From NCBI RefSeq assembly GCF_016907895.1, contig NZ_JAFBCV010000005.1, forward strand, positions 186,001 through 250,000: DNA of 64,000 nucleotides. The letters are read 5' to 3'. Shown piece after piece: positions 24,973 through 33,780 of this stretch. The notes beneath the pieces are model-generated. The model saw only the letters and a program-made list of their open reading frames with translations, was not told the DNA's origin and ran no database searches. Source of the DNA: Shouchella xiaoxiensis. Its GTDB lineage: Bacteria; Bacillota; Bacilli; Bacillales; Bacillaceae_D. The position numbers and the translations under genes are program-made. Each line of letters opens with the position of its first letter. Position 1 is the first letter of the stretch.

Positions 24973-26457
24973 TTATCCTTCTTCTTCAATTTTACGAACC
25001 GCTTCAATACTTGTATCCACCCGTTTCACAAAGAATGCTAAAACAAGAGCAATCAGATTCATGGCAAGTGAAACGTAGAAAGCAAATTGAATTCCGCTAA
25101 GGAGTGACTGCTGCATAACGGCTGCTGACGTCGCTTCCGTAATCGTTGCTGGATCGACTCCTGCAAGCAAGTTCGCAGCTTCTGTACTCGCCACACTGTT
25201 CATAATCGTTACAAGAATGGCTGTTCCAATTGAACCGGATACTTGCTGAGCTGTGTTGTTAATCGCGGTTCCATGTGGATTTAATCGCGTCGGTAACTGG
25301 TTTAAGCCGTTTGTCATAATGGGCATCATAACCAGCGCCATCCCTAGCATCCGTAAACTATAGATAAAGACAATTGTCATATAAGGAGTATCTAACTGCA
25401 AATTAGCGAGCATATACGTTGATACTGCTGTGATAACCAATCCAATCACAGCAATCGCCCTTGGTCCAAATTTATCAAACAAGCGTCCCGTTATCGGCGA
25501 CATCACGCCCATGATAATCGCTCCCGGTAGCATTAATAAACCAGAATCGAGCGGAGAAATTCCCCGAACACTCTGCACATACGCAGGCGTCAAAATCATT
25601 CCAGAGAACATCGCAACGGCATTCACCATCGCGATAATGGAGGCGAGGGCAAACATCGGATGCTTGTAAGCTCGCAAATCGAGTAACGGTTCACTCATTT
25701 TTAATTGTCGTATGATGAAGGCAACAAGCGAAATTGTCCCGACAATCAACGTCGTCAATACCCATGTATCTGTCCAGCCATCAGCACTGGCCGAACTGAA
25801 GCCGTATAATAAACCACCAAACCCTAGACTTGAAAGCACAACCGATAAGTAGTCGAGATTCGCTTCTTTGTTTTGTGGCATGACATTTTGAAGTTTCCAG
25901 ATTGATAATACAAGACTGATAATGGCAAGAGGCAGAATCATTTCAAATAAAAGGCGCCAATCATAGTTTTGAACGATGTAGCCAGATAAGGTCGGTCCAA
26001 TCGCTGGGGCGGTTATCATAACAAGACCAAAGATCCCCATTGCTGTACCACGCTGCGCTCGTGGAAAACTTACGAGCATCACGTTCATTAATAGCGGTCC
26101 CATTACGGACGAGCCAACCGCTTGCACCATACGCCCGGTTAATAGGATTGCGAAGTTCGGCGCAAATGCGGCGACCGCAGTCCCTAATGTAAAAACAGCC
26201 ATCGCTGTTATATACAAACTTCGGTTCGTAAAGCGTGTTAACAAGTAGGCAGAGGCAGGAATTAATATCCCACTGACGAGCATATATCCTGTAGCTAACC
26301 ATTGAACGGTAGAATAATCGTCAATGCCTAAATCGACCATAATACTTGGTAAAGCTACATTTAGTAAAGAATTGTTTAAAAATGCAACAAATGCACCAAC
26401 AAATAAGATCCCAATCATCAGATAGGGAGGTTTTTTGGTTTCAATATTCGGTTCCAC
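24973..26457 (-). CDS. DHA2-type MFS multidrug efflux transporter
   Basis: A 494-residue transporter with about 14 spans, the size of the EmrB/QacA (DHA2) group. Visible motifs are FLNNSLLNVALPSIMVDLG in the first span, motif A-like RFTNRSLYITAM, and motif C, GLVMITAPAIGPTLSGYI (drug/proton antiporter Gly-Pro motif). It exports drugs or organic solutes using the proton gradient. The start is GTG at 26457 after GGGTGAGGG. It is divergent from a TetR gene, and its promoter overlaps a palindrome shared with the TetR promoter, so it is probably repressed by it. Confidence 0.9.
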   Translation of the reverse strand: MEPNIETKKPPYLMIGILFVGAFVAFLNNSLLNVALPSIMVDLGIDDYSTVQWLATGYMLVSGILIPASAYLLTRFTNRSLYITAMAVFTLGTAVAAFAPNFAILLTGRMVQAVGSSVMGPLLMNVMLVSFPRAQRGTAMGIFGLVMITAPAIGPTLSGYIVQNYDWRLLFEMILPLAIISLVLSIWKLQNVMPQNKEANLDYLSVVLSSLGFGGLLYGFSSASADGWTDTWVLTTLIVGTISLVAFIIRQLKMSEPLLDLRAYKHPMFALASIIAMVNAVAMFSGMILTPAYVQSVRGISPLDSGLLMLPGAIIMGVMSPITGRLFDKFGPRAIAVIGLVITAVSTYMLANLQLDTPYMTIVFIYSLRMLGMALVMMPIMTNGLNQLPTRLNPHGTAINNTAQQVSGSIGTAILVTIMNSVASTEAANLLAGVDPATITEATSAAVMQQSLLSGIQFAFYVSLAMNLIALVLAFFVKRVDTSIEAVRKIEEEG

Positions 26458-26496
26458 GTACCCTCACCCTTTTCAGGAAGTTACTATCACTTCGTA

Positions 26497-26547
26497 ATAA
26501 TATACTCACCGTCTACTTTAGTCAATATATTGAACTCACAGTATAAT
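26497..26547. promoter_or_regulatory. divergent promoters with TetR operator
   Basis: For the MFS gene on minus: TTGACT (26525-26520) and TATTAT (26502-26497), 17-base spacing. For tetR on plus: TATAAT at 26542-26547 with a weak TTAGTC at 26518. The perfect palindrome TCAATATATTGA (26522-26533) overlaps the MFS -35 and fills the tetR spacer, a typical operator placement. Confidence 0.65.
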
Positions 26548-26615
26548 TCCATTGTATTTTGCCATTAATAAATTTATACTTACCTCACCAACACCCTTTT
26601 AGGAGGCTCTTATGG

Positions 26616-27485
26616 ATGAATGAAAGAAAAAAACAGATTGCCGATGCTGCTTTAGCACTCTTTCAAGAAAAGGGAATTGAGCATACGTCGGTGCAAGACA
26701 TATTGGTAGCCGCAACGATTTCAAAAGGCACATTTTATAATCACTTCTCATCTAAAAATGACTGTGTTGCCGAGATTTTAGAAAACCTGCGCGAAGAAGC
26801 GGGACAACGACGCATTGCGGCCCAGATTGGCAAAGATAAACAAGATCGCGCTATTTTTGTTGAACAAATATCAATCCTGATCGAATTACAAGAAGAACGC
26901 CGTTTGTATCGATTGTTTGAAGCCATTCTTCACTCACATGAAGCAGACTTAAAAAAACTTGTTTTACAGCATCGCATCCATGATATTGAGTGGCTCACTA
27001 CGAGACTAACCGAGGTAAAAGGTGACAACGTCCGGCCATACGCGTTTGAAGCTGCTGTGTTATTCACAGGAATGCTCCAGCATATTCTGTTTGTTAACCG
27101 CTACACAAACAATCAGTACAACCTGAAGCATATTATTGATGTGCTGTTAGGTTATTTAGAACTCATCCTTCCCACAATGAATCAGGAGAATACAATGCTG
27201 CTCAACAAAGAAGCGATTAATCAATTCAGAGCACAGGTTGATAAAAAAACCGTTACCTATTCGGACATTACTTCAAGCCTAGAGCCTTTTCAAAACGCGC
27301 AATTATCACAGGAGCAACAAGATCTCGTCGATGCCATTACAAATGAACTGCAACAAGACCGTCTGCGAAAAGTGGTTTTGCTATCCTTGATCAAACCTTT
27401 TCGTTCATCATTTAGTAAAACGCCACTTGAAGCCGATGCAAAAACGCTCGCTAATTTAGTTTGGTTTTATATCCATTCACAATAA
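26616..27485 (+). CDS. TetR family transcriptional regulator
   Basis: A 289-residue regulator. The N-terminal helix-turn-helix is IADAALALFQEKGIEHTSVQDILVAA followed by ISKGTFYNHFSSKNDC (about 8-50), the standard TetR pattern. The C-terminal ligand/dimer domain is unusually long (about 230 residues instead of 140-150) and carries an additional helical segment after residue 190. The ATG at 26616 lies 9 bases after AGGAGG. It is divergent from the MFS pump, which it presumably represses. Confidence 0.87.
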   Translation: MNERKKQIADAALALFQEKGIEHTSVQDILVAATISKGTFYNHFSSKNDCVAEILENLREEAGQRRIAAQIGKDKQDRAIFVEQISILIELQEERRLYRLFEAILHSHEADLKKLVLQHRIHDIEWLTTRLTEVKGDNVRPYAFEAAVLFTGMLQHILFVNRYTNNQYNLKHIIDVLLGYLELILPTMNQENTMLLNKEAINQFRAQVDKKTVTYSDITSSLEPFQNAQLSQEQQDLVDAITNELQQDRLRKVVLLSLIKPFRSSFSKTPLEADAKTLANLVWFYIHSQ

Positions 27486-27487
27486 CA

Positions 27488-27520
27488 AAAAGGGATGCTC
27501 AGTTAATCTGCATCCCTTTT
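27488..27520 (+). terminator. intrinsic terminator of tetR gene
   Basis: AAAAGGGATGC with GCATCCCTTTT and an 11-base loop. Confidence 0.88.
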
Positions 27521-27568
27521 CCTCTTATTCCTATACACTAACTCCCTAAAAACAATCATTCTAACAGA

Positions 27569-28342
27569 TTATACCGAAGTCGCTGCCTGACCACCATCAA
27601 TTCGGTGATAAGAGCCGGAGATAAAGGAAGTTTTGTCAGAAGCAAGAAAAGCAATCAAATCCGCAATTTCCTCCGCCCTAGCATAGCGATTCATCGGAAC
27701 CGAAGCTTCAAATGCGACTTTCGCATCCCCCTCTTTACCAGGCATTGAGTTCGTCTCGATTGAGCGCATCATCTGAGTGTCTACGCCCGATGGACAAACA
27801 GCAACTGAACGGATATTGTGCTCCGCACCTTCTAGCGCCGCTGTTTTGTTGTAGGCAGTCACAGCATGTTTTGAAGCCACATACGCACTCATACCGGGTG
27901 CTCCAAGCAAGCCTCCATTGGAAGCAAGGTTGACAATGACGCCGCTTTTCTTCTCAATCATCGTTTTCATCACGTACTTTAAGCCAAGAAACACTCCGAC
28001 AACATTTACATTAAAGACGTTTTGTACATTCTCAACCGTTTGCTCCGTAATGTTTGCGAAGGCTCCATTAATGCCTGCATTGTTAACAAACACATCAACC
28101 TTGCCATATTTTTCAACAGTCGCAGCAACATAACGCTCAACTTCTTCTTCTTTCGTTACGTTCGCTTCAAGTAATAGGGCATCATTAAGATTAGCTTCCT
28201 TCGCTGCTTTACTCAATGCGTCTTTGTTTAAATCAACAAGCGCAAGCTTAGCTCCTTCTGCTGCGAAGGCTTTTGCAGTAGCGATCCCAATGCCTCCAGC
28301 GCCTCCCGTAATCAAGACAACTTTATCTGAAAACAAATCCAT
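27569..28342 (-). CDS. short-chain dehydrogenase/reductase
   Basis: A 257-residue classical SDR. The cofactor loop is TGGAGGIG (about 12-19), and LVDLN suggests NAD. NNAG lies near residue 88, the Ser strand is NLASNGG, and the catalytic YVASK supplies Tyr and Lys. It is similar in type to the SDR at 6281-7066 but clearly a distinct gene. The ATG follows AAAGGAG. Substrate unknown; single-gene unit. Confidence 0.85.
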   Translation of the reverse strand: MDLFSDKVVLITGGAGGIGIATAKAFAAEGAKLALVDLNKDALSKAAKEANLNDALLLEANVTKEEEVERYVAATVEKYGKVDVFVNNAGINGAFANITEQTVENVQNVFNVNVVGVFLGLKYVMKTMIEKKSGVIVNLASNGGLLGAPGMSAYVASKHAVTAYNKTAALEGAEHNIRSVAVCPSGVDTQMMRSIETNSMPGKEGDAKVAFEASVPMNRYARAEEIADLIAFLASDKTSFISGSYHRIDGGQAATSV

Positions 28343-28435
28343 TTTCCATTTCTCCTTTCATTGCATTTTCATCGTTACGATGCCCCAAAAAATCTTTTTT
28401 ATTAAGACGGTTAGGAGAACATCGAACACATGTAA

Positions 28436-28472
28436 AAGGCGAAGGGTTCATTTAAGATGAACCCTTCGCCTT
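28436..28472. terminator. intrinsic terminator of topB gene
   Basis: A perfect 16-bp stem, AAGGCGAAGGGTTCAT with its complement and a 5-base loop, is followed by TTTTAC on minus. Confidence 0.9.
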
Positions 28473-28497
28473 ATTATCCCTATTCGCTATTCTTACC

Positions 28498-30687
28498 TTA
28501 GCCAGTTGGATTTTGCTTAACTGGACGTCGCTTTGCTTTTCGTTTAACAGGTGCTTTTTGATTAAAATCAAATTCAATCTTGCCATCTTTTAAAATTAGA
28601 GCGGCACTAAATGATTTGCCCGCTTTGCTTTTAAACCCTTTTAGGACACCGGACTTCCCACTTGTTAAAAGTTTCTTTGCAGTTGCTTCACTTAGTTTTT
28701 TGCGCGCAAGCGTTTTTGGCAATACAAACTTACAGTTCTTTGCCGAATAACCTGAACAACCATAAACTCTGCCTTTATTAATGACCGCTTCTCCACATAA
28801 AGGACAGTTTCCAATCCCGCTTCCGCTAGGTGCACCTTCACTCGGGGTGTTTAGCTCGATTGAACCTAAGCTTTTTGGCGCTTCGGTTAATAGATTTTGT
28901 ACAAACGCATGAATGTTAGCAATGAACGTATCAGCTTGCTTCTCGCCTTGGCCCACTTTTTTCAAGAAAAGCTCCCACTGCGCCGTCATGTCCGCTTTGC
29001 TTAACAAATTGCCCTGGACGGCTTGGCAGAGAATCATCCCTTTCTCCGTAACGCGAACTCTATTTTTTTCAACTACGATATAGTCGCGGTTTTTCAGCGT
29101 CTCGATAATATTTGCCCGCGTCGCACCTGTACCGATTCCCGTTACCTCATTTAAGATTGCTTGCTCTTCCTCTCCTTCAACAAACTTTCCAGCCGTTTTC
29201 ATTAAGGGAATGAGCTGACCTTCCGTATAGAGAGAAGGCGGTTTGGTTTGGTCTTCTTTTGATTTCACTTCCGCAATGACGTCCTCCCCTTGCGTGAGCG
29301 GGGGAAGCAATTGTTCTTCATCCTTCGTTTTAGCGCTTGTGTTTTTCCCTGCAAAAAGGACTTTCCAGCCTTTCTCCAGCTCAACTTTTCCCGTTGCATG
29401 AAATGGAAGTCCCTTTACATCGACGTGCACGTTCGTTTCTTCATACTTATAGGTTGGAGCAAACATCGCCAGCGTTGTTAACAGCACTTCATTGTAAATG
29501 TTGCGCTCGTCTTGCCGTAAGCTAGCAAGCTTAGCTGGTGTTGGGATCGTTTTCGTTGGAACAATCGCGTAATGCTCCTGTACTTTTGCATCATCAACAT
29601 AGCGTTTGCGCGGATAGAGAAAAGCTGGCTCAAATGCGTGATTAGCCACTTGTTGATACTTGCTCAATTTCGCTTTTAAATAAGCAAACTCCGCGTTCGT
29701 AATATGGTTTGATTCGGTTCTTGGATAGGATAAAAGCTTGCGCTCGTACAGCTTTTGCATCAAACTGAGCACTTTTGATGGACTGTATTTCCACTTTCGG
29801 TTCGCGCTCGCCTGTAACGTCGCCAGGCTATGCAAAGGGGGCGATGGCATTTCTTTGTTTTTCTTATCTACTTTTGCAATCTGCGCGTCATTCGTTTTCT
29901 CAATTCCGTGCTTTGCAACTAACTGAGCTAGCTCTTCTTTCGTTTTCAAGCGTTTTTTATAGGCTGCCGTAAATGTCCCATGTTGCGCTTTCACTTTAGC
30001 CGAAAGTTCAAAATAGGGTTCAGGCTTAAACTGCTCGATTTCTTTTTGACGCAAATAAATTAAATAAAGCGTCGGCGTTTGCACGCGTCCAACCGAGAAC
30101 GTATCATGAATGCCCTTCCCTCGCAGCAATAATGAATAGAGTGGACTGGCGTTCATCCCTACCAACCAGTCGGCTACTTGCCGTGCTTTCGCTTCGTCGT
30201 ACATCCGTTCAAACTTTTCCCCTTGCTGTAAATGGAGAAAGCCCTCTCTCACAACGTCCGTTTCCTGTGAATTAATCCAGAGCCGTCTAATGGGAACTGT
30301 ATCTCGCACTCCGGCATGCTTAATAATTGAGCGGGCAATATTCTCCCCTTCTCGGTCCGGGTCGGTGGCAATGATAATATCGTCTGCTCGCAAAAGCCAG
30401 TGCTTTACAATCGTAAACTGTTCGCGCTTACTCGGAGGAACTTGAAACTCCACGGCATGAGGCAAAATGGGCAACCCCGCCAAGCTCCAGCGTTCCCACT
30501 CTTTTTTATAATGACCCGGCAAACAAAGCTCGACCAAATGGCCAATCCCCCAAGTCATAATCGCTTCTCCCGAAAAGAAGCGAGAATCATTTATCGTCAT
30601 ATACCCTTTTTTCTTCGCTGTCTGTGCAAAAACCGACGCATAGCTCCGTGCTTGATCGGGTTTCTCCGCTAAGATAACCGTTGTCAC
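28498..30687 (-). CDS. topB: DNA topoisomerase III
   Basis: A 729-residue type IA topoisomerase. The N-terminal Toprim domain has the first-strand AEKP and the metal-binding DPDREGENIA (about 109-118). The central domain has SVGRVQTPTLYL and the catalytic Tyr321 in SYPRTESNHI, which forms the 5'-phosphotyrosine link. The C-terminus carries one Cys4 ribbon (CPLCGEAV...CSGY...C) and a basic tail. It decatenates and relaxes negatively supercoiled DNA. The start is GTG at 30687 with AGGAGG about 8 bases upstream. It is a monocistronic unit. Confidence 0.95.
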   Translation of the reverse strand: MTTVILAEKPDQARSYASVFAQTAKKKGYMTINDSRFFSGEAIMTWGIGHLVELCLPGHYKKEWERWSLAGLPILPHAVEFQVPPSKREQFTIVKHWLLRADDIIIATDPDREGENIARSIIKHAGVRDTVPIRRLWINSQETDVVREGFLHLQQGEKFERMYDEAKARQVADWLVGMNASPLYSLLLRGKGIHDTFSVGRVQTPTLYLIYLRQKEIEQFKPEPYFELSAKVKAQHGTFTAAYKKRLKTKEELAQLVAKHGIEKTNDAQIAKVDKKNKEMPSPPLHSLATLQASANRKWKYSPSKVLSLMQKLYERKLLSYPRTESNHITNAEFAYLKAKLSKYQQVANHAFEPAFLYPRKRYVDDAKVQEHYAIVPTKTIPTPAKLASLRQDERNIYNEVLLTTLAMFAPTYKYEETNVHVDVKGLPFHATGKVELEKGWKVLFAGKNTSAKTKDEEQLLPPLTQGEDVIAEVKSKEDQTKPPSLYTEGQLIPLMKTAGKFVEGEEEQAILNEVTGIGTGATRANIIETLKNRDYIVVEKNRVRVTEKGMILCQAVQGNLLSKADMTAQWELFLKKVGQGEKQADTFIANIHAFVQNLLTEAPKSLGSIELNTPSEGAPSGSGIGNCPLCGEAVINKGRVYGCSGYSAKNCKFVLPKTLARKKLSEATAKKLLTSGKSGVLKGFKSKAGKSFSAALILKDGKIEFDFNQKAPVKRKAKRRPVKQNPTG

Positions 30688-30785
30688 TGCTCATTCCTCC
30701 TACTTCCTGTCCTGTCGCCTGTGACCAAATCTACTGGTAGTCTATTATACAGGAAACAAATTAGGAGAGACAGGTTGAAAGGGCT

Positions 30786-30936
30786 CAGATACCTGTTTCA
30801 TTTATTGAATCTTGCTTTAATCAAACGTTTAATTAAGTGATTCTCTCCGTGCTTGCTGTATTTTTGTTAATACATTTTTGGCGTATTGGTAGTATGCGAG
30901 ATGAGGAAGTTTCTTTGTAGCTTCGACAGATACCTG
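30786..30936. repeat. short repeated block CAGATACCTG
   Basis: CAGATACCTG occurs at 30786-30795 and again at 30927-30936. The flanks GGCTCAG (first) and CTGAGCC (second) are inverted relative to each other. It lies in the gene-free region between topB and the EamA gene; meaning unknown. Confidence 0.4.
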
Positions 30937-30958
30937 AGCCTGTTTTATTTACAACCAA

Positions 30959-31091
30959 TTGCCAAACGCCCCCTTCTCCTGTACAATCGAGAACGAAGAA
31001 TATAGCTTGTAACGTAAAATCTATTTGTGGATCTTTTCAGAGCCTTGCTCTTTTTCCGCCACGCCGACCTAGGGTCGGTGTGGCTTTTTTT
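30959..31091 (+). promoter_or_regulatory. promoter and terminator-bearing leader of the EamA operon
   Basis: TTGCCA (30959-30964) and TACAAT (30982-30987) with 17-base spacing predict a transcript starting near 30994. It would pass two hairpins: AGAGC-ctt-GCTCT followed by T5 (31039-31055), and the strong GCCACGCCGAC/GTCGGTGTGGC followed by T7 (31058-31091). The second ends only about 20 bases before the EamA start codon. This is either a small terminated RNA or a conditional terminator such as a riboswitch or attenuator. I do not recognise a known aptamer. Confidence 0.55.
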
Positions 31092-31111
31092 ATGTAGAAA
31101 GGAGATTAACT

Positions 31112-32026
31112 ATGAAAGCAACTTGGTTGTATTCACTTGCCGTGCTTATAGGCGGTGCGTGTTTCGGTATCTTATCGACATTTGTTAAATTAGGATACGC
31201 TGCTGGAGCAAGCTTGACGCACATCGTCTTATCACAGTTTGTTATCGGTCTTGTTATCCTTGGAGGAATGCTTGTTTTTACAAAACGAACATCTTTGTCC
31301 CTCGCTATGATTGGCAAACTGCTTGCCTGCGGAATTCCAACAGCGATTACAGGTGTATTTTACTATCATTCCTTGCAAACACTGGATGCCTCACTCGCAG
31401 TTATTTTCTTGTTTCAGTTTGTTTGGATTGGCTCCCTTTATGAGTTTCTTTTTACGAGAAAACGAGTAACGCCGCGAAGATTTTTTTCGATCATCATTTT
31501 AATAATTGGGTCGATCTTTGCCGCAGGTGTCTTGCAAACTTCAGTTCAATTTGACTGGATTGGCGCAGGTTGGGCATTGTTAAGTGCTTTTTGTTCTGCC
31601 TTATTTATGTATTTAACCAGTGTCGTAGGGACAGATGTCCCTGTTGTACAAAAAAGCTTTATCATTTCAATTGGCGGGCTGGCGACATCGGTCCTTGTCT
31701 TCATCCCTACACTCGGCTCCCTCCAATTCAGCGGACTTGAGCCATCGTTTATTTGGATTGCCTTATTGCTTGGTTTTTTTGGTATCGTTCTTCCTCCGCT
31801 AATGTTTTCTATCGGTATGCCGAAAATTGGGTCTGGTCTCGGAGCCATTCTGTCAACAGCCGAATTACCTGTTGCCCTTTTCTTCTCGATCCTTTTGCTC
31901 CAGGAAACGGTTCTTCCGCTGCAGTGGTTTGGTGTTATGATTATCTTTGCTGGTATATTTTATGGAAATGTGACACGAAGGTCGACAAGGAAAGATGAAC
32001 TGAACTGGAGGGAAAACGATGGATGA
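31112..32026 (+). CDS. EamA/DMT family transporter
   Basis: A 304-residue membrane protein with ten hydrophobic segments in two EamA repeats: the first from about 10 to 135 (FGILSTFVKLGY... VFYYHSLQTLDASLAVIFLFQF), the second from about 150 to 290 (SGLGAILSTAELPVALFFSILLLQE). The family exports metabolites or amino acids, and substrates differ widely. Its AAAGGAG site lies after a strong leader terminator, so expression may need antitermination. It overlaps the next kinase-like gene by 8 bases. Confidence 0.87.
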   Translation: MKATWLYSLAVLIGGACFGILSTFVKLGYAAGASLTHIVLSQFVIGLVILGGMLVFTKRTSLSLAMIGKLLACGIPTAITGVFYYHSLQTLDASLAVIFLFQFVWIGSLYEFLFTRKRVTPRRFFSIIILIIGSIFAAGVLQTSVQFDWIGAGWALLSAFCSALFMYLTSVVGTDVPVVQKSFIISIGGLATSVLVFIPTLGSLQFSGLEPSFIWIALLLGFFGIVLPPLMFSIGMPKIGSGLGAILSTAELPVALFFSILLLQETVLPLQWFGVMIIFAGIFYGNVTRRSTRKDELNWRENDG

Positions 32027-32936
32027 ATTGCAGCAGATCGCTTTTGTTGAAGAAGGCGATCAGATTACGAAGCTAGACGGGGGTCATTCGGCCGATCAAA
32101 AATACAAACTGACTAAACAAGATCAACAAAGCTATCTTGTCCGTATTTTTCAGCTGAAAGACCTAGATAAGAAACAAGCTGAGTTTGCTTTACTAACTCA
32201 ATTACAAAATTTACAGGTGAAAGCGCCATTGCCGATCGATATTGGCTCCATTCCTACATTACAGCTTGGTTATTCCATTGTATCTTTTATTGAAGGGGAA
32301 TCTGGTGAGAAGGCGGTTAAAAAGCTTTCTCCAACAGAACAACTGCAACTAGGACGAGAAGCTGGTCATGAACTACTGCAAATGCATGAACTGCGCCCGC
32401 CCACGACCATGCCTAGTTGGTATGAACAAAAGTATGCTAAGCATCAGCGCTACCTTGATGAATATGGCAATGGTTCTACTCATATAGATGATGCTGATTT
32501 GATCTCACAATATATTGAATCACAAGCACACTTAATGATTGGTCGTCCAACTATGTTTCAGCATGATGATTACCATTTAAACAATATCATCGTAAAAAAT
32601 GGTCATGTTGCTGGTGTAATTGATTTTGAACGATTTGATTGGGGCGATCCCGTACATGAATTTCTCAAAATTGGCTTGTTTACCCGGCACCTTTCGACGT
32701 CATTCTCGACCGGTCTCATTCAAGGGTACCACCTGAACCAAGATCCTGATGAACAGTTCTGGAAATTATACGGACTTTATACTGCCATGGCCATTTTTTC
32801 TTCAATTGTCTGGACAGCAAAAGTGATGCCCGCTGAGATGGACTCCATGCTTAAGCGAATTTCAACAGTTCTGCAGGACCATCATCGGTTTGAACGACTC
32901 GTTCCAATCTGGTACAAGGGAAATTCACCTGATTAG
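32019..32936 (+). CDS. APH-family phosphotransferase
   Basis: A 305-residue kinase-fold protein. The catalytic loop is HDDYHLNN (His182, Asp184, Asn189), and the metal Asp202 lies in VIDFERFDWGD. The N-lobe reads LDGGHSADQKYKL, like aminoglycoside/homoserine kinase-type proteins. It is translationally coupled to the EamA transporter, so transporter and kinase may act on the same small molecule; this is inference. It is the third such kinase in the window. Confidence 0.8.
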   Translation: MDELQQIAFVEEGDQITKLDGGHSADQKYKLTKQDQQSYLVRIFQLKDLDKKQAEFALLTQLQNLQVKAPLPIDIGSIPTLQLGYSIVSFIEGESGEKAVKKLSPTEQLQLGREAGHELLQMHELRPPTTMPSWYEQKYAKHQRYLDEYGNGSTHIDDADLISQYIESQAHLMIGRPTMFQHDDYHLNNIIVKNGHVAGVIDFERFDWGDPVHEFLKIGLFTRHLSTSFSTGLIQGYHLNQDPDEQFWKLYGLYTAMAIFSSIVWTAKVMPAEMDSMLKRISTVLQDHHRFERLVPIWYKGNSPD

Positions 32937-33015
32937 GAACACCTCAAACACGATGTATAAACAGACTGTAAAATCACATACTAAGTCCATCCTTGTTGAA
33001 AGTAGTGAATCGACC

Positions 33016-33759
33016 ATGAAAACAAAAGGTGGACTATTGTTTACGTTTGTATTACTCCTGACATTTTTTCTTCCATCAGAAGTGAGTCACGCGGTAATTA
33101 AGGAGCGTCATGAATACGAACGGACCGGTAATGTTTTTTGGGAAGCGCAGACGGATGAAATGCTCGTAGCACTGACATTTGACGATGGACCCCATCCGGC
33201 TAATACACCTGAGCTTCTTGATTTACTCAAGAAGCATAACGTCCATGCTACTTTTTTTGTGGTTGGTAAATGGGTTGATGCTTATCCTGAGCTGGCTCAC
33301 CGTATTGTAGACGAAGGACATGAAATTGCCAACCATACATACAGCCACAATTATGACGAACAAATCTCTAAAGACACGCTCATGGATGAAATCGAGAAAA
33401 CAAATGTCCTGCTCGAATCAGAGCTCGGGTTCAGACCAACATTTTTCCGTCCCGTTGGTGGCTACTACACAGATGAGATTATTGAAGCAGCGATCGACTT
33501 GAATCAAGATGTGTTACTCTGGTCGTGGCACCAAGATCCACGTGACTGGGCGGGTCCACGAATGGAGTCAATCGCAGCGCATATCCTTAACGGAATTACC
33601 CCAGGCGACGTCATTCTTCTGCATGACGGTGGTGGAGATCGAGAAGAAACACTAAAAGCCGTTGACCGGATTATCCCGATTTTAAAACATCGTGGTTATT
33701 CATTTGCGACTGCTTCTCAATTGCTTCATAGCAACACGCCAAGTCCCGCCTCTTCATAG
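33016..33759 (+). CDS. exported polysaccharide deacetylase
   Basis: A 247-residue NodB-fold protein. A signal peptide (about 1-26, LLFTFVLLLTFFLPSEVSHA) is followed by the catalytic domain. Motif 1 is TFDDGPH (54-60, with the metal Asp), motif 2 is HTYSH (His107/His111), motif 3 is RPVGGYY, motif 4 WHQDPRDW, and motif 5 ILLHDGG. It removes acetyl (or related) groups from wall glycans or another surface polymer outside the membrane. The ATG at 33016 is chosen because the signal peptide begins there, though its ribosome binding site is weak; an ATG at 32953 is possible. A shared terminator lies after it. Confidence 0.88.
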   Translation: MKTKGGLLFTFVLLLTFFLPSEVSHAVIKERHEYERTGNVFWEAQTDEMLVALTFDDGPHPANTPELLDLLKKHNVHATFFVVGKWVDAYPELAHRIVDEGHEIANHTYSHNYDEQISKDTLMDEIEKTNVLLESELGFRPTFFRPVGGYYTDEIIEAAIDLNQDVLLWSWHQDPRDWAGPRMESIAAHILNGITPGDVILLHDGGGDREETLKAVDRIIPILKHRGYSFATASQLLHSNTPSPASS

Positions 33760-33772
33760 AAGAGCGGGACTT
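33741..33772. terminator. bidirectional intrinsic terminator
   Basis: AAGTCCCGC-c-TCTTC with GAAGA-GCGGGACTT, T-rich on both sides, serves the deacetylase and the convergent carboxypeptidase. Confidence 0.85.
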
Positions 33773-33780
33773 TTCTTCAT

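Noticed and set aside
16649-32936. Aminoglycoside resistance genes
   Set aside because: The three phosphotransferase-fold proteins only share the kinase motif; nothing ties them to antibiotics, and they sit in ordinary chromosomal contexts.
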